Shown here: positions 35,001 to 46,013 of the stretch, in pieces | Layout: each line of letters starts with the position of its first letter | How positions within the stretch are numbered: the stretch's first letter is position 1 | From: Macrostomum hystrix | Lineage: Eukaryota; Platyhelminthes; Macrostomidae | DNA: 64,000 bases | NCBI GenBank assembly: GCA_950097015.1 | Contig: CATNEN010000038.1 | Location: 17,308,001-17,372,000, forward strand | Direction of reading: 5' to 3' | The notes under the pieces: model-generated | Seen by the model: the letters and a program-made list of their open reading frames with translations, nothing else | The model's database searches: none | What the model was told of the DNA's origin: nothing | Position numbers and translations under genes: made by a program

Positions 35001-37040
35001 CTGCTGGATGCTGAAATTAACCCCTAAAAACCACCCCACTCCTCTCTCCATCTGTCCCTGTGGCTGTGGTATGTCTATGCGGAAATGTCTCTTCAAATCT
35101 TTTCATCTGGTGGGAAAATGGTGAACCGTACTACTGTTGATTCCCTCGGGACTTTACTGTACGATTGTACCGTGCGATTGTACAGATTGAGTGCGTGTTT
35201 CATGACAGTCAGGTGTCAGATGAGTGTGTGTGCCATGACAGTCAGGTGTCAGATGAGTGTGTGTTTCATGACAGTCAGGTGTCAGATGAGTGTGTGTGCC
35301 ATGACAGTCAGGTGTCAGATGAGTGTGTGTTTCATGACAGTCAGGTGTCAGATGAGTGTGTGTGCCATGACTCATCATGTCACTGTCAGGTGTCAGATGA
35401 GTGTGTGTGCCATGACAGTCAGGTGTCAGATGAGTGCGTGTTTCATGACAGTCAGGTGTCAGATGAGTGTGTGTTTCATGACAGTCAGGTGTCAGATGAG
35501 TGTGTGTGCCATGACAGTCAGGTGTCAGATGAGTGTGTGTTTCATGACAGTCAGGTGTCAGATGAGTGTGTGTGCCATGACAGTCAGGTGTCAGATGAGT
35601 GTGTGTGCCATGACAGTCAGGTGTCAGATGAGTGTGTTTCATGACAGTCAGGTGTCAGATGAGTGTGTGTGCCATGACAGTCAGGTGTCAGATGAGTGTG
35701 TGTTTCATGACAGTCAGGTGTCAGATGAGTGTGTGTGCCATGACAGTCAGGTGTCAGATGAGTGTGTGTTTCATGACAGTCAGGTGTCAGATGAGTGTGT
35801 GTGTGTCATGACAGTCAGGTCTCAGATGAGTGTGTGTCTCATGACAGTCAGGTGTCAGATGAGTGGGTGTGTGTCATGACAGTCAGGTGTCAGATGAGTG
35901 TGTGTCTCATGACAGTCAGGTGTCAGATGAGTGGGTGTGTGTCATGACAGTCAGGTGTCAGATGAGTGTGTGTTTCATGACAGTCAGGTGTCAGATGAGT
36001 GTGTGTGCCATGACAGTCAGGTGTCAGATGAGTGTGTGTGCCATGACAGTCAGGTGTCAGATGAGTGTGTGTGTGTCATGACAGTCAGGTGTCAGATGAG
36101 TGTGTGTGCCATGACAGTCAGGTGTCAGATGAGTGTGTGTTTCATGACAGTCAGGTGTCAGATAAGTGTGTGTTTCATGACAGTCAGGTGTCAGATGAGT
36201 GTGTGTGCCATGACAGTCAGGTGTCAGATGAGTGTGTGTTTCATGACAGTCAGGTGTCAGATGAGTGTGTGTGTGTCATGACAGTCAGGTCTCAGATGAG
36301 TGTGTGTCTCATGACAGTCAGGTGTCAGATGAGTGGGTGTGTGTCATGACAGTCAGGTGTCAGATGAGTGTGTGTTTCATGACAGTCAGGTGTCAGATGA
36401 GTGGGTGTGTGTCATGACAGTCAGGTGTCAGATGAGTGTGTGTTTCATGACAGTCAGGTGTCAGATGAGTGTGTGTGCCATGACAGTCAGGTGTCAGATG
36501 AGTGTGTGTGCCATGACAGTCAGGTGTCAGATGAGTGTGTGTGTGTCATGACAGTCAGGTGTCAGATGTGTGAGTGTGTATGTCATGACAGTCAGATGTC
36601 AGACGAGTGTCTATGTCATGACAGTCAGGTGTCAGATGAATCTGTCAGACAGTAAACGGCCTTCACTGACCTTCGCTATTACCGTTAACTTTAAATGTGA
36701 AGGCCCCAGCAGCGTCATTTTCATCTCCGTCTTCGTCTTCGCCGCTTCCGTTTCCCTGATTGTGTCGAAGAAGTCGGCAGCCATCTAGTCGAAGAGTCAA
36801 TGTCAACAGTCGCTCGCCCCGATGTATTTGAAGGCCGGTTTCTTCAACTTTGGTCGCATCGGCGGCATTGGCAATGCTTCGACACGTGAAATTACTCAGG
36901 CCAGCCAGGTTCAGTGCAAGTTTCAGCAGAGCCTGCTCATACTGCTGATGCGCATCCTCTGACACTGGGGGGATGACAAAGCCAGGAATTTGAGCAGCTT
37001 GGAGCAGAGAAGCTAGTAACAGAGGCATCAGTAATCGCAT
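26048..37040 (-). CDS. Unrecognised type I membrane protein with Gln-rich tail
   Basis: Minus-strand exons 37040-36683, 31274-31172, 28428-28188, 27642-27505 and 26356-26048 (stop TAA). Junction phases are 1, 2, 0 and 0, and the sum is 382 residues. Exon 1 starts with a signal peptide (MRLLMPLLLASLLQAAQIPG) and codes a small ectodomain with two cysteines, one NFT glycosylation site and an acidic GEDEDGDEND stretch. Exon 2 gives one helix (TIVFTVCGAIISAFFLVAAI) followed by basic SRLKKKLYSNRR, which fits N-out/C-in topology. The cytoplasmic tail is polar, with GRAINVALVSGRYEDDVI, then Q4-P-Q8 and a basic end. I do not recognise the family. Splice sites and phases agree, but extra exons in the 5.4 kb first intron are possible. 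Confidence 0.62.
26390..27440. repeat. 26/27-bp minisatellite (inverted partner of 28.4-29.8 kb)
   Basis: About 39 units around CCTCCATGACCAAAACAGTAG in the last intron of the type I membrane gene. Variants CCCTCAATGACC and CCCCCATGACC occur. The core is the reverse complement of the next large array. Confidence 0.95.
27690..28175. repeat. 34-bp then 32-bp minisatellite
   Basis: First part has 34-bp units with GTCAGTAGCTTAGGCTGTC; the second part has related 32-bp units with GTTAGAAGCTAGGCTGTC. In the intron between exons 28188 and 27642. Confidence 0.94.
28450..29795. repeat. 25-bp minisatellite (inverted partner of 26.4-27.4 kb)
   Basis: About 53 units of TTGGTCATGGAGGGTAGATT plus five bases. 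Three units make 75 bp, so open frames repeat every 25 residues. In the intron 28429-31171 of the type I membrane gene. Confidence 0.96.
29800..30310. other. Intron, unique
   Basis: AT-rich unique sequence between two arrays, in the intron of the type I membrane gene. I see no exon. Confidence 0.5.
30315..31155. repeat. 21-bp pyrimidine minisatellite
   Basis: About 40 units around TTGTTCTATCTTTTCTCTCC (21 bp). It ends about 15 bases from the TM exon donor. Open in three plus frames and one minus frame as a repeat artefact. Confidence 0.96.
31300..31780. other. Intron, unique
   Basis: AT-rich, with a GC-richer patch at 31600-31740. Short open stretches on the minus strand (for example before GTATGT near 31640) do not fit the neighbouring phases. 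Confidence 0.3.
31785..32830. repeat. 24-bp minisatellite
   Basis: About 42 units of GACTGTCTATGGGGTGTCTT plus four bases (24 bp), more degenerate at 31785-31950. Intron of the type I membrane gene. Confidence 0.96.
33048..33220 (-). CDS. Candidate coding exon
   Basis: Minus strand: acceptor-like GGATGCTCAG, then 173 open bases (phase 1 to 0), then donor GTAGTC. The peptide holds HHSPRQNFATRESLYTDALG and NMDSGESRDYK, which reads as real protein against very poor alternative frames. If the donor is not used it stops eight codons later (TGA at 33021-33023). Its start phase fits exon 37040-36683 of the type I membrane gene but its end phase does not fit the TM exon. It could be an alternative or a foreign exon. 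Confidence 0.45.
33440..34583 (-). CDS. Candidate 3' end of a nested gene
   Basis: Two minus-strand exons, 34583-34525 (acceptor TGTCTTTCAG, donor GTATTC) and 33572-33440 (acceptor CCCATTTTCCAG, stop TAG), join in phase 2. The joined end reads FQAKFQRILTVETQ, then KVIFITVWSIGGDRLDLHQK, then HPIGISTMAAADVPTML and ASDGFES. The last exon is GC-rich with strong third-position bias in an AT-rich setting, which argues for real coding. It lies inside the first intron of the type I membrane gene on the same strand. I do not know the protein or its 5' exons; a short open stretch at about 41150-41205 with a GTGAGT donor is one possible upstream piece. Confidence 0.42.
33610..34325. repeat. 30-bp minisatellite, locus 1
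   Basis: About 24 units of 30 bp with GATTCTGTGAGTAGGTTTGA followed by CTTCAG or CTTCTG. The same family occurs at 39.1-40.1 kb. It lies in the intron between the two exons of the candidate nested gene. Confidence 0.96.
34625..35185. other. Intron, unique
   Basis: AT-rich, with a run of TATATATA near 34905, GAGAGAGATAGAGAGAGA near 34945 and a pyrimidine-rich stretch near 35030. No exon seen. Confidence 0.4.
35190..36655. repeat. 33-bp minisatellite
   Basis: About 44 units of 33 bp (some 34) around ATGACAGTCAGGTGTCAGAT. Blocks of several units are duplicated (about 35795-36090 and 36265-36560). Each unit carries the dyad TGACA..TGTCA. Overlapping frames on both strands are artefacts. Confidence 0.96.
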
Positions 37041-37680
37041 TCCCGTTGCAAAAATGATCCTAACAAGAAACCAGATTCTGTATTCGTGTGTAAAAATCAG
37101 TCAATTCTGCTTTTCTGAGGGCAGAGTGAAAAACAGTTCTTAAAAGTTTCGTGTTAAATCTAGTTACTGATGATCTATCTGGCTTGTCATTGGCTAGCTT
37201 TCTATTGACCAATCAACTGTTCTGTGTGTGTGTGTGTGTGTATGTGTTGTTTTTCTAACCCTGAATAGGTAACTTAGGCGAAGTTATTCTTCGTTGCCAC
37301 CATCAATCAACAAGTTCTAACGTCTTAGAACATTTATATACGAGCTATATAATAAGGGGGTCAATGTTCTAAATTGACTAGTTCGAATGCGTGGGCGATA
37401 TGTCTTTGTACTTTTAATCATTCCAGATAGATTGCAGTGCAAATACTATACAGCGATTCGTAAAAGGTCAAAGGTAAAAGGTCAACCTGACTGTGTCGAG
37501 TCGAATTCCTTTGATTGACTTAATTTGGATGTTTTCGAATATATTTCTGTGTGTGCGCTAGGATTTGTTCCGTTTTTAAGTTCATGACTTGTTTGCATGA
37601 CTCAACTGCATGGTATGATCACTGAACAAATCTATTTTGTTATACTTTTGATTTGCCTACCTTTTGAAATGTTGTGCTTT
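37041..37680. other. 5' flank of the type I membrane gene
   Basis: Contains a GT microsatellite near 37221-37240 and TATA-like stretches near 37335. A short TTCTTGTTAG before the start exon could be the acceptor of a 5' UTR intron. GATTGCAGTGCAA at about 37431 recurs at about 40256. Confidence 0.35.
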
Positions 37681-37684
37681 ATGA

Positions 37685-38600
37685 CACACTTATTGATCAT
37701 GTCACTATGACCAGCTTTGATCATGTCACTATGACCAGCTTTGATCATGTCACTATGACCAGCTTTGATCATGTCACTATGACCAGCTTTGATCATGTCA
37801 CTGTGACCAGCTTTGATCATGTCACTATGACCAGCTTTGATCATGTCACTATGACCAGCTTCGATCATGTCATTATGACCAGCTTTGATCATGTCACTAT
37901 GACCAGCTTTGATCATGTCACTATGACAGCTTTGATCATGTCACTATGACCAGCTTTGATCATGTCACTATGACCAGCTTTGATCATGTCACTATGACCA
38001 GCTTTGATCATGTCACTATGACCAGCTTTGATCATGTCACTGTGACCAGCTTTGATCATGTCACTATGACCAGCTTTGATCATGTCACTATGACCAGCTT
38101 CGATCATGTCATTATGACCAGCTTTGATCATGTCACTATGACCAGCTTTGATCATGTCACTATGACAGCTTTGATCATGTCACTATGACCAGCTTTGATC
38201 ATGTCACTATGACCAGCTTTGATCATGTCACTATGACCAGCTTTGATCATGTCACTATGACCAGCTTTGATCATGTCACTGTGACCAGCTTTGATCATGT
38301 CACTATGACCAGCTTTGATCATGTCACTATGACCAGCTTTGATCATGTCACTATGACCAGCTTTGATCATGTCACTATGACCAGCTTTGATCATGTCACT
38401 ATGACCAGCTTTGATCATGTCACTGTGACCAGCTTTGATCATGTCACTGTGACCAGCTTTGATCATGTCACTATGACCAGCTTTGATCATGTCACTATGA
38501 CCAGCTTTGATCATGACACTGTGACCAGCTTTGATCATGTCACTGTGACCAGCTTTGATCATGTCGAAGCTTTAACCCGCTTTGATCATTTCACTATGAC
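37685..38600. repeat. 24-bp minisatellite with 239-bp higher-order unit
   Basis: About 37 units of GATCATGTCACTATGACCAG plus four bases. A block of ten units with one shortened unit (TATGACAGCTTTG) repeats 239 bp apart. Each unit carries TGATCA and the dyad GTCACTATGAC. Confidence 0.96.
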
Positions 38601-38604
38601 TCAC

Positions 38605-39118
38605 TATGCCCCAATTCGGTCATGATCCTTTTATTGAATTGCTTCATTATATCCTTTAGAATCCTGTCATGACGTTAAATATTATAGTTTTGTAACAATA
38701 CGAATTTTCTCGAAGAGATAAGTACAAGTACCTATCCTTAAAGTATGGCGCTTCACTGATTGGTTGAGTATATTTTGAATCCGAATGTGCACCAAATAAA
38801 TTGATTGCTCGTTCACCCGAAAAAATTAATATATGCTCCCGAAATAGAACCACCAATCATAATTTAGCATACACATTAGAACTAAAAACATTAACTATTT
38901 ATGAAGCGACCGTAAGGTTTGAATTTGACATGTCGGACGTATGAGATATTATCGGTACAGACACAAAACCTGATTTGTACTTTAATGGTTTTTGTGCTCT
39001 TATTATTGGTCACGGTGTTTTTGAATGCTTCGCGAATTCTTCAATTAATCCAAAAAATTAGGATACAGCTTTTGCAATCGCCCTCGATCGTGCAATTCGT
39101 GCTACGATTCTAGCCATA
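38605..39118. other. Intergenic, AT-rich
   Basis: Unique AT-rich DNA. I see no gene in it. Confidence 0.5.
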
Positions 39119-39121
39119 TTT

Positions 39122-40135
39122 ATTGTACGATTCCACGAGTAGCTTTGACTACTGGTACGATTCTGTGAGTAGTCTTGACTTCTGCTACGATTCTGTGAGT
39201 AGTCTTGACTTCAGCTACGATTCTGTGAGTAGGTTTGACTTCTGGTACGATTATGTGAGTAGGTTTGACTTCAGCTACGATTCTGTGAGTAGGTTTGACT
39301 TCTGGTACGATTCTGTGAGTAGGTTTGACTTCTGGTACGATTCTGTGAGTAGGTTTGACTTCTGCTGCGATTCTGTGAGTAGGTTTGACTTCAGCAACGA
39401 TTCTGTAAGTAGGTTTGACTTCAGCAACGATTCTGTGAGTAGGTTTGACTTCAGCAACGATTCTGTGAGTAGGTTTGACTTCTGCTGCAATTCTGTGAGT
39501 AGGTTTTACCTCTGCTACGATTCTGTAAGTAGGTTTGACTTCTGCTACGATTCTGTGTGTAGGTTCGACTTCTGGTACGATTCTGTGAGTAGGTTCTGTG
39601 AGTAGGTTTGACTTCAGCTACGATCTGTGAGTAGGTTTGACTTCAGCTAGTATTACGATTCTGTGAGTAGGTTTGACTTCTGCTTCGATTCTGTGAGTAG
39701 GTTTGACTTCAGCTACGATCTGTGAGTAGGTTTGACCTCTGCTACGATTCTGTGAGTAGGTTTGACTTCAGCTACGATCTGTGAGTAGGTTTGACTTCAG
39801 CTACGATCTGTGAGTAGGTTTGACTTCAGCTACGATCTGTGAGTAGGTTTGACTTCTGCTACGATTCTGTAAGTAGGTTTGACTTCAGCTGCGATCTGTG
39901 AGTAGGTTTGACTTCAGCTACGATCTGTGAGTAGGTTTGACCTCTGCTACGATTCTGTAAGTAGGTTTGACTTCAGCTGCGATCTGTGAGTAGGTTTGAC
40001 TTCAGCTGCGATCTGTGAGTAGGTTTGACTTCAGCTACGATCTGTGAGTAGGTTTGACCTCTGCTACGATTCTGTAAGTATGTTTGACTTTTGCTACGAT
40101 TCTGTGAGTAGGTTTGACTTCTGGTTCGATTCAAG
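39122..40135. repeat. 30/29-bp minisatellite, locus 2
   Basis: Same family and orientation as 33.6-34.3 kb (TCTGTGAGTAGGTTTGACTT). From about 39600 many units lose one or two bases (GCTACGATCTGTG), which breaks the open frame. Confidence 0.95.
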
Positions 40136-40139
40136 CAAC

Positions 40140-43100
40140 TAATTTATATAGCTCTAGCTGTAGCTAATGCTAGACTATCAGTTCTATAATTTATTCTATG
40201 GATCGATCTAGGTTTAGGATCGCCTTGAGAAGCGCCATCTACTGCTGTACATGTAGATTGCAGTGCAATAGTACGTAATATTAGCTAAAGCAATGCATAC
40301 TGTATATATAATACTCGTATATACTCTTCTGTACAGGCAGAATTGAGTGCAGAGCACACAAAACTTTACTTTATAATCATGTGTGTGCACGGCCTACATG
40401 CAAAGCGTATAGCATTGTGGGCGGAGCACAAAGGTGATGCTATATGTCAGCGCCTCATCCTAATTATTGTATGGCTCAACTGCGTGGACCTCATCCAAAA
40501 GAAGAATGAAAACAGCTTACCGGACAGCCAAAATCTGAGCACAATCCGCTTCAAATCAATATTAGTTCTTTTAAAATCTAAAGTTATTCTGCAGTCAATC
40601 AAAAGAGCTATAATTATTCCTGTGCATTGTGTTTGCTTATAATGCCAGAGCACAGGTTAAACAGCACGCGATGCTATAAAGTAGTTAAAATTGTAGAGAA
40701 ACTGCTCACTCCTAAGAAACTACTCAGAAAACCACTCTATGATCCAAAAAGGTGCATTTTGCAATTTTTATGCTTTTAACAAGAATATTGTGTTAATGAT
40801 TATGAGTTGAACTGATTAATTAACCAAAATATAAATTCAAGCAATTCTAACTATTCCAATTCCAATTGACTGGTTCACTTGGCCAATCTTATTGGCCTAA
40901 TTACGGAGAATTTTTACGTTTAATGAATTCATTTATATACTATACGACATGCACTATTATAGTAGAACATAGGAATAAAGGAAATTCTAATTATCTGGGC
41001 GAGGTCTACGGGTGTATCTTAGTATTATTCAATACTTATAAATGTACAGTAGTAAGAGGTGTGTATTTTTATCCCCATGGAAGTAGGGCTGCATGGCGCA
41101 GAACAGTAAATAAAAAACAGTTAAAAACTCCCACTTGACTCACACTTGATTCCCTGCTAGAGGGCTTGAAATACAAGCGAGGAAGGCTTCGTTTTCCTAG
41201 TCAAGACTTAAATCAAGACGCAAGTAGTAGCACAAATTATCCTTCTAGTTTAAGGGACTCGTTATAAGGAAAAAACGGTAAATTATTCAATTTTAAGGAA
41301 TGTTTTACTCAAAAAAAGTTTCGAGTACTATGCTTGGCTTTGAATCTGTAGAATCAGTAACCTAGTGATCATGTAAGTAAAGATTTTTGTTTTAAATTTG
41401 TTTAAAAAAGGTAATAACTTAAAGTTAAAAAATTATTCTTTAAGTACAATCAATCACAATCTCAAACAACGATAAACGAGTTCTACAATTCAAGCCTATG
41501 TTTGATTACATATAGTAATGTGTTTATCTCAATTGTAAACTAAAATAAAGGGCATATATGTTCAGTCAACAATTTGCGGCTTTTTGAAAATATCAAGCCA
41601 GGCATTACTTTAATCAAGATTTATAGTCCCTTTTGCTGTTGCCTATTGGCTCTTCTATCAGAGTCAAGACCAGTTATTTTTCATATTCAAAAGGCAACAT
41701 AACGCTGAACGGAAACTTTAATGTAAAGTAATAAAAATAAAATTGCATTTAGTTAATCTAATTATCTCTAGCTTTGCAGCAGTATGCCAGTGATAAGGCA
41801 GGAGGGTTGGATTTTTAAATAATCCTGTAAAAATAAAAGAGAAGTTGAATTAAAATAAAAACTACAAGTATGAAATCCTCTTTGAAAAATTATTTATGGC
41901 AAAAAGGTATTTCATAGTTAGGCCTATAGTTTAGTTTATCAAATTCAAATAAAAAATATGTTTTCTTGTTTTGTTTCACATCAACAAAGTATTGTTTCAC
42001 TGTCACTGTCTTTTAGACTTCATGTTAAAATATAAAAATGCAATTGTTTTTCGTCTTTTAAGACTCTTATATAGCTATTTCTTGACTTGATACTATCACA
42101 AGCATAAGAACCTAGAGCATTATAATCTAAGCCCTAAAAGTCACTTAACTTTTTTCACTCTTCAAGTTTAACTGACTTTAACTAACTTCTTGAACTTAAA
42201 TCCTATAAAATAGTTCCCGTTTTAGTAGGCATATAAATCTATGTCTTAAAGTAACTTTTGGGTGTGTTTATCTATATGATGATTTAATCTGAGTTATAAA
42301 AGAAAGCCATTTTGTTCCATCTACAACTCCAAAACCACTTCCAATGGAATGGCTTCCCCATAATAGGATGGCCACACTTTGATTTTATTATATTAAAGTT
42401 CAAGAAGCCCAAGTGACATTTAACTAACTAGCAATTAACCTTGATTAATAGCCTATATAGAACTAGGGATGGTCTGAAGGCAGATTTCAATTAAAATTAA
42501 GATTGAAGTACATCAATTAGGGCCTATACTAAAAATGAATCTATAGGCCTATGTATGTGTTAATTTAATGAATATAGAAAAGTGGTCTTCTCATTGTTCT
42601 AGCATTGTCCAAGTTTTAGAATTATTTCTCTGGTCACAATTATTTTCACAAACATTTTCTGTGTGTCTCATGGAACACAAACTCAAATCAAATCTTTGTG
42701 TCAATCAATCAATCTAGAATCAATCATTCTAGATTTCTTCTTGTAATTTATTTTTACATTTTTGAAATTTGAAAATTTGAATATTAATTTTTGCTAGACT
42801 TAAGATAGGCCTAATGTAAATAAATCATATTTCATTCATCCTATTTAAGTTCTCTACTAGTAGTCCCCTGTAACCAATATATATTCCTTTTGCCAATTGT
42901 AGTGTTCCCATTTATGACAAAGCCACAAAATGTTTACCCCGCTCAATCCATGTACAGCAGAGCATACCTTATAATTTGCCACTGAGTTATATTTAGGTAA
43001 GCCACCTTAGGCAATCAACCTTAAAATCTCTTTTAAATTAAAATCAACTCCAATGTTACATTGTGATGTTCTTGGCTATGTATTTGGCAAATTATTTTAA

Positions 43101-43650
43101 TAGGATTTTATACACTGCACTTTTTTAATTAAAGTGCTTCAAACTAGTAGGTACAAAAATTGCTTATGTCTGTTAAAGATGTGTTGTCTAACTAAGTCTA
43201 CCTAATCAGACCAATGTTCAGATGTATACTAGAAGGTGTAATATTACTATTCTGTTCTGTACTATTTTGGTACTAAGCACTACAAATATTTTGTTGCCAT
43301 TACGGTATCAGTTGAAATAGCCAATATGAGTCGGAACTTTTAATAGTACTTACACATTTCACATGTATCATTCATACATTTAAAATGTACATGTAATATC
43401 TATATTCTATACTCAAATTAAATTTTAGCATTTGTCAGAAGAAGTCAGAATTTTGTAATTCATAAGTCATAATCATCATATACATAAAAACACAAGTTGC
43501 TGATTATATTCCTAATGTTAAAAAAAGCCAAAATCCTAAATACAATTGTTAAATATTGATTCCCTGACAATAAAGCATAACTTAAACTACAGATCGCAAG
43601 CTGGTGCATTGTCCAACTTTAAAGAAAAAGCTTTGCAACTGTGCATATGA
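40140..43650. other. Long gene-poor AT-rich region
   Basis: 3.5 kb of mostly unique AT-rich DNA with no array, unlike the rest of the window. A minus-strand donor GGTAAGC near 40518 and the 41150-41205 stretch could be 5' exons of minus-strand genes. Otherwise I see nothing. Confidence 0.4.
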
Positions 43651-43655
43651 GATAA

Positions 43656-44312
43656 ATGGAGAAGATTTTTCAACTTAGCAAACAGACAGCATTTCGTGAT
43701 AAAGTGTTTCGACTAGTTCAATATGCCAGTCGTTTGCTGTCACATCTTATTGAGGGCAGACCAAATTGTGATGGCAATCTTCAAGCTAGGCAGGAACTGT
43801 TGTCTAAGCTAACTAAATTGGAGGTTCATTTGAGCACAGCTAGAAAACTGCTCAGATTAGGCAATAGCGCCGAGTCGCTTTACTCGGCATTGCGCAGTCT
43901 GCACTTGAAAGACGAAGTGCACAGATTCACCACCACAATGTCCAGGATAGCTTCGGCAATTTTTCTACTGATTGATCACTGGCTTTGGTTAGGTAGAGTC
44001 GGCCTAGCTCAAGTTGACAAAGCTAAATGGAGCTCGCTCAGTAATCGATTCTGGTTGCTATCAATCTTATTGGGTCTGGTTCGCGATGTCTACGATATCA
44101 ATAGGCGCTGTGAAATTGGTGGCTTACCAGCTGCAATCTCAGATCAGCCACTGATGTTGGACACATTGAGAAACTCTTGCGACCTATTTTTACCGGCGGC
44201 CTCGTTAAACTATGTCAACTTGTCGCCTGGCGTTCAAGGCTTCTTTGGCCTGGTGTCTTCTGCTCTGGCTTTGGCCGCAATTGTTCGGCCATCTTTGAAA
44301 CTGTTGCCTTAG
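43656..44312 (+). CDS. PEX11: Peroxisomal membrane protein 11 (PEX11)
   Basis: Intronless frame of 218 residues; TAA lies directly before the ATG, so the start is firm. PEX11 elongates and divides peroxisomes through an amphipathic helix that bends the membrane. The sequence follows the PEX11 alpha/beta pattern: a basic N-terminal helix with FRDKVFRLVQYASRLL (about 13-28), then KLEVHLSTARKLLRLGNS, a hydrophobic ASAIFLLIDHWLWLGRVGL, the KW....RFWLLSILLGLVRDVYDI block, and a C-terminal hydrophobic helix after SPGVQGFFGLVSSALALA. It is slightly shorter than the usual 240-260 residues. Alpha and beta cannot be separated here. It is one of two intronless genes among intron-rich neighbours. Confidence 0.95.
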   Translation: MEKIFQLSKQTAFRDKVFRLVQYASRLLSHLIEGRPNCDGNLQARQELLSKLTKLEVHLSTARKLLRLGNSAESLYSALRSLHLKDEVHRFTTTMSRIASAIFLLIDHWLWLGRVGLAQVDKAKWSSLSNRFWLLSILLGLVRDVYDINRRCEIGGLPAAISDQPLMLDTLRNSCDLFLPAASLNYVNLSPGVQGFFGLVSSALALAAIVRPSLKLLP

Positions 44313-44352
44313 CATGTTGGCTTATTTTTAATGTTTAGAGACAATTCCTATT

Positions 44353-44358
44353 ATTAAA
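44353..44358 (+). terminator. Possible PEX11 poly(A) signal
   Basis: ATTAAA about 40 bases after the PEX11 stop, followed by a T/G-rich stretch. It would give a very short 3' UTR. Confidence 0.35.
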
Positions 44359-44414
44359 AAAGTTTTGTTTGTCCTCGAGAAAAGCTTTTTGATTTTCGAA
44401 TTAAGGTCAATCTA

Positions 44415-44880
44415 TCAAAGTAGCACTCAAACCAGAGAATCTGGAATGGCTGCTCAAACCAGAGGATCTGGGATGGCTGCTCAAACCAGAGAATCTGGAA
44501 TGGCTGCTCAAACCAGAGGATCTGGGATGGCTGCTCAAACCAGAGGATCTGGGATGGCTGCTCAAACCAGAGGGTCTCTGAGATGGATGGCTGCTCAAAC
44601 CAGAGGATCTGGATGAATGGCTGCTCACACCAGAGTATCTGGGATGGCTGCTCAAACCAGAGGATCTGGGATGGCTGCTCAAACCAGAGGATCTGGGATG
44701 GCTGCTCAAACCAGAGGATCTGGATGAATGGCTGCTCACACCAGAGTATCTGGGATGGCTGCTCAAACCAGAGGATCTGGGATGGCTGCTCAAACCAGAG
44801 GATCTGGATGAATGGCTGCTCAAACCAGAATGTCTGAGTCTCTGAGATGCTGCTCAAAATTGAACATCTGCATTCTGCAG
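44415..44880. repeat. 27-bp minisatellite
   Basis: About 16 units around CTCAAACCAGAGGATCTGGG (27 bp), directly after PEX11; it could be part of its 3' UTR if the early poly(A) signal is not used. Confidence 0.94.
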
Positions 44881-45264
44881 GAAGGTCAGTCGAACCAAAA
44901 TTTCTGAGGTCTAACTTACGATTTTCTAGAATTTAAGCCTCATGTCAACCCAATCAAGATTTTTAAGTTTATGTTTATTATGTTTCTATTTCGTTTAAAT
45001 GCTCTTTCAGAGTTGATTCGTTTTAAAATCTATATTTAAAGTACTGAGCAACATAGGAAACAGTGAATAATACTGCGAATGGCGTGTGTTTTTACCAATT
45101 TTAAAGAAACCCCTTTATTGTAGTTTTTTACTGTTTTATATCTAGTTATTTACTAAAGTTGATTTGATGCATATTCTTTTTGATTTTTAAAGATTGCATC
45201 TTTGACTTTTTATTTATTTAGTACTAAAAATTCACCTAATTTTACTAGCTAAGCATTATCTCCA

Positions 45265-45775
45265 TCCAACTGTGTACACACCCATAGCAACCTCCCATCC
45301 AATTAGGTTCACACCCATTACAACCTCTCATCTAGCTGTGAACACACCGATTGCATCCTCTTATCTAGCTGTGTACAGACCCAGTACATTGTCTTATCCA
45401 GCTGTGTACACACCCAGCACATCCTCCTATCCAGCTGTGTACACACACAGCACATCCTCCTATCCAGCTGTGTACAGACCCAGCACATCCTCCTATCCAT
45501 CTGTGTACACACCCAGCACATCCTCCTATCCAGCTGTGTACACACCCAGCACATCCTCCTATCCATCTGTGTACACACCCAGCACATCCTCCTATCCATC
45601 TGTGTACACACCCAGCACATCCTCCTATCCATCTGTGTACATACTCAGCACATCCTCCTATCCATCTGTGTACATACTCAGCACATCCTCCTATTCAGCT
45701 GTGTACATACTCAGCACATCCTCCTATTCAGCTGTGTACAAACCCAGCACATCCTCCCACCCAAACTGCATCAGA
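45265..45775. repeat. 33-bp minisatellite
   Basis: About 15 units of CCAGCTGTGTACACACCCAG plus 13 bases. The plus frame reads 11-residue Tyr/Pro/Ser/Thr repeats for 169 codons; judged non-genic. It lies upstream of the SENP gene. Confidence 0.94.
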
Positions 45776-46013
45776 CTTTAAAAAAAAATATATTTTCTGT
45801 CATGTCATTCTTGAACAAGCACACAAATGTTCTAAAATTTTTCCAGACTTTCAAATCCCCGGCGCTAACCGCCCGGCTTTAAAAGAGAGCTGCGGCAATC
45901 GTGGCTTCTCTGAATAGTAATAAGCAATAAAATAACAAAAACTAATTACACTTTCAATCGGATCTGAGGTCAGTTGACTTTACGCTGATCTGGTTCTTGT
46001 TTCTTTGGATTTT

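Noticed and set aside
40343-41138. 90-100 codon plus-strand frames in the gene-poor region
   Set aside because: AT-rich chance frames with no recognisable domain, codon bias or splice sites that fit.
45272-45781. 169-codon frame with YPAVYTPSTSS repeats as a mucin-like gene
   Set aside because: Frame is set by a 33-bp unit, has no signal peptide or unique flanks, and fades where the array degenerates.
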